Shown piece by piece: positions 56,913-60,262 of a DNA stretch of 60,262 nucleotides. A program made the position numbers and the translations under genes. Each line of letters starts with the position of its first letter. Position 1 is the stretch's first letter. The notes under the pieces are model-generated. The model was not told the origin of the DNA, did not search any database, and was given only the letters and a program-made list of their open reading frames with translations. The stretch lies in contig CACZMI010000004.1 of assembly GCA_902782245.1 (NCBI GenBank), positions 1-60,262 of the forward strand, given 5' to 3'. This DNA comes from an uncultured Bacteroidales bacterium. GTDB lineage: Bacteria > Bacteroidota > Bacteroidia > Bacteroidales > Bacteroidaceae.

Positions 56913-57734
56913 TCACTTGACGGTAATATCCTCAACATCATATACTGAATCCATCCACCCGTCCATAATCAGTGCCGGCGAATGGGTAGTCATGATAATC
57001 TGACAGTTGGGGTTGAGTGAACGGACGCGCTGTATAAGTTGCTGTTGCCACTCTATATGAAGTGAAATCTCCGGCTCGTCCATAAGCAGTACTCCGGGTG
57101 TCTGGTCCTGAACCAGGGTGGTAAGCATTATCACCAGCAACTGTTTTTCGCCCGATGACAGGTTGTAAGGCAGCAGCGTGGCACCGAACTGGTCAAACAG
57201 AATCTCATTGCTGGTACGGATTATCTTCTTACCGGTATCGGTAAAGAGTTCATCCATGTAATCCATGAACTTTATCTTGGGAGCCGATATCTCCTGCGCC
57301 TCACGTATCTTTTCGGGATCACCCGATGTAAGCAGCTGAATGGTACGGTTGCCTATGTTAACCTGATAATCCAGATAACGGCGCTGCAGTTTGTAGAGTT
57401 GCCAGTCAAGTTCCGATACCACGCTCTTATCGGACATCTTCTCCAACAGATTGCTGTGCATGAGCGGACGGTCTATACTGCGAATAACATCATACTTGAT
57501 CCTGGTTGACCCTTCGGGGAAATAATCTATCTGTACCTCGGGATTCTCTTCCTGACTCTCTCCGGCCAGGTAATCCAGACGTGCTACAGTCTTATTGAGA
57601 ATGGTACTCTTGCCTGTACCGTTAACACCGCTCAGGATATTCACATCGGGACGCAGGTTCCATACTATGTGCTTTCTGCCCCAAAGTGAGTTGATCTCTA
57701 TGCGGCTTATTCCATCGGCGTATCCCTTTTCCAT
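56913..57734 (-). CDS. ABC/OLD-type AAA ATPase (AriA-like partner of DUF4435)
   Basis: A compact 273-residue ATPase of the SMC/ABC-like AAA_21 group. Walker A is GVNGTGKST (36-44), the signature is LSSGEKQ (192-198), Walker B is VLLMDEPE (215-222) and the switch His is in TTHSP (H251). No membrane or DNA-binding domain is seen; the region between Walker A and the signature (about 55-185) is helical. With the DUF4435 gene behind it, the pair has the AriA-AriB (PARIS) or OLD ATPase/TOPRIM layout. The protein is smaller than OLD ATPases, as the TOPRIM part is separate. A leader with promoter and terminator precedes it. Confidence 0.82.
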   Translation of the reverse strand: MEKGYADGISRIEINSLWGRKHIVWNLRPDVNILSGVNGTGKSTILNKTVARLDYLAGESQEENPEVQIDYFPEGSTRIKYDVIRSIDRPLMHSNLLEKMSDKSVVSELDWQLYKLQRRYLDYQVNIGNRTIQLLTSGDPEKIREAQEISAPKIKFMDYMDELFTDTGKKIIRTSNEILFDQFGATLLPYNLSSGEKQLLVIMLTTLVQDQTPGVLLMDEPEISLHIEWQQQLIQRVRSLNPNCQIIMTTHSPALIMDGWMDSVYDVEDITVK

Positions 57735-57770
57735 AATCAGTCAGTTTTACGGGTTCTGTCGGTAAATATA

Positions 57771-57812
57771 TAAAAAAAGAAGAGTCACCGTAAGGTAACT
57801 CCTCTCTTTTTT
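57771..57812. terminator. Terminator-like hairpin before the ATPase gene
   Basis: AGTCACC-GTAA-GGTAACT forms the top of the stem with one mismatch. It is flanked by A7 on one side (57772-57778) and T7 on the other, so it can act on both strands. On the minus strand it ends 37 bases before the ATPase start and could be an attenuator, the end of a small RNA or a distal terminator for the deacetylase gene. Confidence 0.7.
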
Positions 57813-57917
57813 TGGCGGCGCGTGATTCACATCAAACGATACCCAATGATATTTATAAAAAGGACTATCTATCTACATTAGCAACCTCTTAACGGTCATC
57901 CCGTTTCGTGATTGCGC
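57771..57917 (-). ncRNA. Possible small RNA or transcribed leader of the ATPase/DUF4435 pair
   Basis: A TATCTTTG promoter box (57920-57927, minus strand) and the terminator-like hairpin at 57771-57812 bracket about 145 bases with no gene. Just after the predicted start, AACGG-GATGA-CCGTT can form a hairpin. It is either an independent small RNA or the 5' leader of the ATPase gene with conditional termination. No known RNA family is recognised. Confidence 0.4.
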
Positions 57918-57919
57918 TA

Positions 57920-57927
57920 CAAAGATA
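57920..57927 (-). promoter_or_regulatory. Minus-7 promoter box upstream of the ATPase leader
   Basis: TATCTTTG on the minus strand, an exact TAnnTTTG match lying nearly 190 bases before the ATPase ATG, with a terminator-like hairpin in between. Confidence 0.5.
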
Positions 57928-57994
57928 TTCTTTATTTTTTATTTTGCATATTATTGAGGGGTATTTAAGTGATTTTTGCAGTTAATAACACTTA

Positions 57995-58017
57995 AAATGG
58001 CCGAATTAGGCCATAAA
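57995..58017 (-). terminator. Weak hairpin after the deacetylase gene
   Basis: On the minus strand ATGGCC-TAATTC-GGCCAT is followed by a short T-run, 9 bases after the stop codon at 58026. The stem is short, so it may be a partial terminator. Confidence 0.45.
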
Positions 58018-58025
58018 ATGCATTA

Positions 58026-59078
58026 TTATTCATTGATATTAAACCCATCAAGTAACCCGATGTAACGTGGAACAGCCTGCTCCAACTCTTTCAGAGTTAC
58101 AAATTCATCAGCCGTATGTGAACGTGCCGACTCACCCGGACCCAGCTTGAATGACGGGCATGAAAGGATTGCCTGGTCTGAAAGTGTGGGTGATCCGTAG
58201 GGCTTCATACCCATACTCTCAGCCTTGCGGATTATGGGATGACTGACATCTATCCTTGATGAATTCAGGTTAAATGAACGTGCCTTGACCTCACAATACC
58301 CGGGCAGCATTGCGCTGATGATATCGAACACCTCATGGTTGGAGTAAAGCTCATTGGTGCGGACATCGGCCGTAAAGGTACAAGTGTCGGGGATTACGTT
58401 GTGCTGTGTTCCGGCACTTATCATCGTTATGGTGAACTTGACCGGTCCCAGCAGGTCAGATACCTTGTCAAAACTGAATGTACGGAGTTTTTCTATCAAC
58501 TCAGTAGCGCGGTAAAGCGCATTGATACCCTCGTTACGTGCGGCATGTCCGGCTTTGCCGTGAACCGTAAAGTCCAGAACCATCAGACCCTTCTCGGCCA
58601 CAGCCGGCTGCATTCCGGTAGGCTCGCCAATGATAGCCACATCCACCTTGGGTAGGCTGTTTACTGCCAGTTTCATACCGTTCTGTCCGTTCCTCTCCTC
58701 CTCGACCGTAGCCAGGAACAGAGGATTGTATGACTGCGGCTTGCTGTCCAACTCATAGAAAGCATATAGCAGCGAAACCAGTCCTGCGCCGTCATCATTG
58801 CTGCCCAGTCCATAGAGTTTTCCATCCTCAACGGTAGGAGTGAACGGATCCTTTGTCCAGCCTGCAACCGGTTTTACGGTGTCCATATGGCTGTTGAGCA
58901 GAATAGTAGGCTTGGCGGGATCATAACTGTGACCGTAACACAGCAGGTTAAGCCCAATGCACTCGGGCTTGTAGCCATGACTCTCCATATCGGCCTTCAA
59001 TATGGCCGATACCTCCTGCTCCGAACCGGTGGTTGACGGAGTGGCAATGAGCCGCTTAAGCAGTTCCAGTTGTTCCAT
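58026..59078 (-). CDS. argE: M20 family deacetylase, ArgE-like
   Basis: A 350-residue zinc hydrolase of the ArgE/DapE family, likely removing the acyl group from an arginine precursor (acetylornithine, or the acetyl- or succinylcitrulline variants used by Bacteroidota). Metal ligands and catalytic residues are seen in LLNSHMDTVKP (His, Asp), GLGSNDDGAGLVS (bridging Asp), ATVEEERNG (catalytic Glu pair), IGEPTG and the late His in PGESARSHTADEFV. A dimerisation domain is inserted at about 170-275. Its promoter box lies 5 bases before the ATG, so the leader is almost absent. The exact acyl substrate cannot be told. Confidence 0.85.
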   Translation of the reverse strand: MEQLELLKRLIATPSTTGSEQEVSAILKADMESHGYKPECIGLNLLCYGHSYDPAKPTILLNSHMDTVKPVAGWTKDPFTPTVEDGKLYGLGSNDDGAGLVSLLYAFYELDSKPQSYNPLFLATVEEERNGQNGMKLAVNSLPKVDVAIIGEPTGMQPAVAEKGLMVLDFTVHGKAGHAARNEGINALYRATELIEKLRTFSFDKVSDLLGPVKFTITMISAGTQHNVIPDTCTFTADVRTNELYSNHEVFDIISAMLPGYCEVKARSFNLNSSRIDVSHPIIRKAESMGMKPYGSPTLSDQAILSCPSFKLGPGESARSHTADEFVTLKELEQAVPRYIGLLDGFNINE

Positions 59079-59083
59079 ATGCG

Positions 59084-59091
59084 CAAAGGTA
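59084..59091 (-). promoter_or_regulatory. Minus-7 promoter box of the argE-like gene
   Basis: TACCTTTG on the minus strand is an exact TAnnTTTG match. Only CGCAT separates it from the ATG at 59078, so the mRNA would be leaderless or nearly so. It lies in the 20-base gap after the MATE stop codon. Confidence 0.6.
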
Positions 59092-59098
59092 TGCAGAT

Positions 59099-60262
59099 TT
59101 ATGAAATTTCGCCTTTTTCACGGGCGGAAAGTTCCCGTATCATGCTGATGGCAAACGGCAGGGCCAGGCTGAATGTAAGCAGATCGGCCGTAGCCATTGT
59201 TGCCTCAAGACCCTGCAGACCCCAGATGGCAGGCATTATAAAAAGCGTAGGATAGAACGCTATTCCGTGACGCGTCATTGCCAGCAATGTGGCACGGCCT
59301 GTACGGCGTATGTTCTGCAGCAGCATGTTCGTAGGAGTGGTCAGGCCCACCAGCGGGAATGCAACGCACTGCCAGCGCAGCACCACCGTTCCAATCCGTA
59401 TTAGTTCAGAATCCTCATCACGGAAGAATGTAATTATCTCCGGCGCAAATATCCATCCTGCCGCCGATGTAACCAGCAGGATTACCACACATAATCCTAT
59501 TGTAAAGAGGTATGACTCGCGCACGCGCCCGTAAAGCCTGGCGCCCCAGTTGAATCCGCAAACCGGCTGGAATCCCTGGCCCACGCCCAGAATAACCGCC
59601 ATAGCGGTCTGCATAACACGCGCCACCACGGTAAACGCAGCAATGGTCGATGCCTCCTGCCCCTCCAATGCATAGCTTGCAGCCGCCCAGTTCATGCATA
59701 TGGCCGATATGCTGGACAGAGACTGACGCATCAGCGACGGCAGACCGCCCGCTCCTATCTCGCGGTAACGCTCCAGTGAAGGGGCAAAGTTGCGCAGGCT
59801 TATATGAACGTTTCCGGGTAGTGTGGTAGCCCACAGCAGCAGGCACCACGATATGAACTGACTGATCAAAGTAGCTAGCGACGCACCGCTCACTCCCATA
59901 CCTAACCGGTTTATAAGCAGCCAGTCAAAGAATATGTTCAGCACCATTCCCACCGCAATGCCAATCATTGCCAGCATGGCATTGCCCTGCAGGCGCAACT
60001 GGTTGTTAAGCGTCATCTGCGATATCAGGAACGGAGTTGCAATCAGAATCCACCGGAGGTAGGCATTGGAGTAAGGCACCACATCGGGCGTAGCACCTAA
60101 AAGCCTTGACAGAGGTGTCACGAACAGCATACCCAGCACCATGAACACGATACCTATCAGGAACGATGACAGGAATCCCGTAGCCGCCATCTTGCCAGCC
60201 CCCTCGGCATCACGGGCACCCAAGGCACGAGACATGTAGTTGCCTGAAAAGTAAAAAAAAAA
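59099..60262 (-). CDS. MATE-family multidrug exporter, partial (5' end missing)
   Basis: The frame stays open to the right edge, giving 387 codons of a protein that is normally about 450 residues. SGNYMSRALGARDAEGAGKMA is the MATE motif at the end of helix 2, and about ten more hydrophobic segments follow, including GFQPVCGFNWGARLYGRVRES, the counterpart motif in the second half. MATE proteins export drugs and cationic compounds using sodium or proton gradients. The last bases of the window (60253-60262) are a run of A, encoding FFF at the N-terminal side, which does not look like a MATE helix and may be a contig-end artefact. The substrate is unknown. Confidence 0.88.
   Translation of the reverse strand, partial: FFFYFSGNYMSRALGARDAEGAGKMAATGFLSSFLIGIVFMVLGMLFVTPLSRLLGATPDVVPYSNAYLRWILIATPFLISQMTLNNQLRLQGNAMLAMIGIAVGMVLNIFFDWLLINRLGMGVSGASLATLISQFISWCLLLWATTLPGNVHISLRNFAPSLERYREIGAGGLPSLMRQSLSSISAICMNWAAASYALEGQEASTIAAFTVVARVMQTAMAVILGVGQGFQPVCGFNWGARLYGRVRESYLFTIGLCVVILLVTSAAGWIFAPEIITFFRDEDSELIRIGTVVLRWQCVAFPLVGLTTPTNMLLQNIRRTGRATLLAMTRHGIAFYPTLFIMPAIWGLQGLEATMATADLLTFSLALPFAISMIRELSAREKGEIS

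Overview
The window is a chromosomal stretch of a Bacteroidota genome, most probably an uncultured gut or rumen member of the Bacteroidales (Bacteroidaceae or Prevotellaceae grade; I cannot name the genus). The signs are: a MurF-alanine racemase fusion, the short Bacteroidota type of IlvC, DUF6057 and DUF4105 envelope proteins, LptC/GldE/CoaX gene order, a GH97 enzyme, an almost complete lack of Shine-Dalgarno sequences, and at least fifteen TAnnTTTG-like minus-7 promoter boxes just upstream of genes on both strands. The left 610 bases do not belong. They carry a Shine-Dalgarno-driven WXG100 fragment and then a PorA fragment, both of Firmicutes type, fused in frame to the middle of ilvB. I read this as an assembly chimera.

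Layout: 1-610 foreign pieces; 611-3429 ilvB (3' part)-ilvN-ilvC for branched-chain amino acids; 3502-10975 a minus-strand envelope operon, coaX-outer membrane protein-TPR protein-lptC-gldE-ppiD; 11019-15440 a DUF4105/alkaline phosphatase-like fusion, a SlyD-like isomerase and aroC; 15429-19994 lysS-gpsA-pgi-HAD phosphatase; 20106-23638 a lipoprotein, a GH97 glycosidase and an outer membrane protein; 23755 tRNA-Arg(CCG) with an inverted copy of its 3' end; 24025-28519 ung, asnA and lptD; 28643-32349 an HD protein and a GH2 beta-galactosidase; 32462-37014 DUF6057 protein, a CxxCH-bearing propeller lipoprotein and a cell wall amidase; 37391-42052 dnaA, a B12-dependent ribonucleotide reductase and folB; 42078-42290 a long inverted-repeat element; 42276-48561 a cellobiose phosphorylase/transport operon; 48578-55918 murF-alr, dxs, trkA and trkH; 55835-57734 an AAA ATPase plus DUF4435 pair; 58026 to the end an ArgE-like deacetylase and a partial MATE exporter.

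Most of the window is housekeeping: envelope biogenesis (lptC, lptD, ppiD, murF-alr, amidase), amino acid, isoprenoid and folate synthesis, and intracellular sugar use (GH97, GH2, GH94 with two transporters). I see no CRISPR array, no transposase and no SusC/SusD pair. The best candidate for a poorly described system is the ATPase/DUF4435 pair at 55835-57734. It resembles the PARIS (AriA/AriB) and OLD-type ATPase/TOPRIM defence modules, and a promoter-plus-terminator leader lies before it. Other points of interest are the fused and apparently metal-site-less phosphatase, the haem-motif propeller, and the inverted-repeat element that supplies the cellobiose phosphorylase stop codon.
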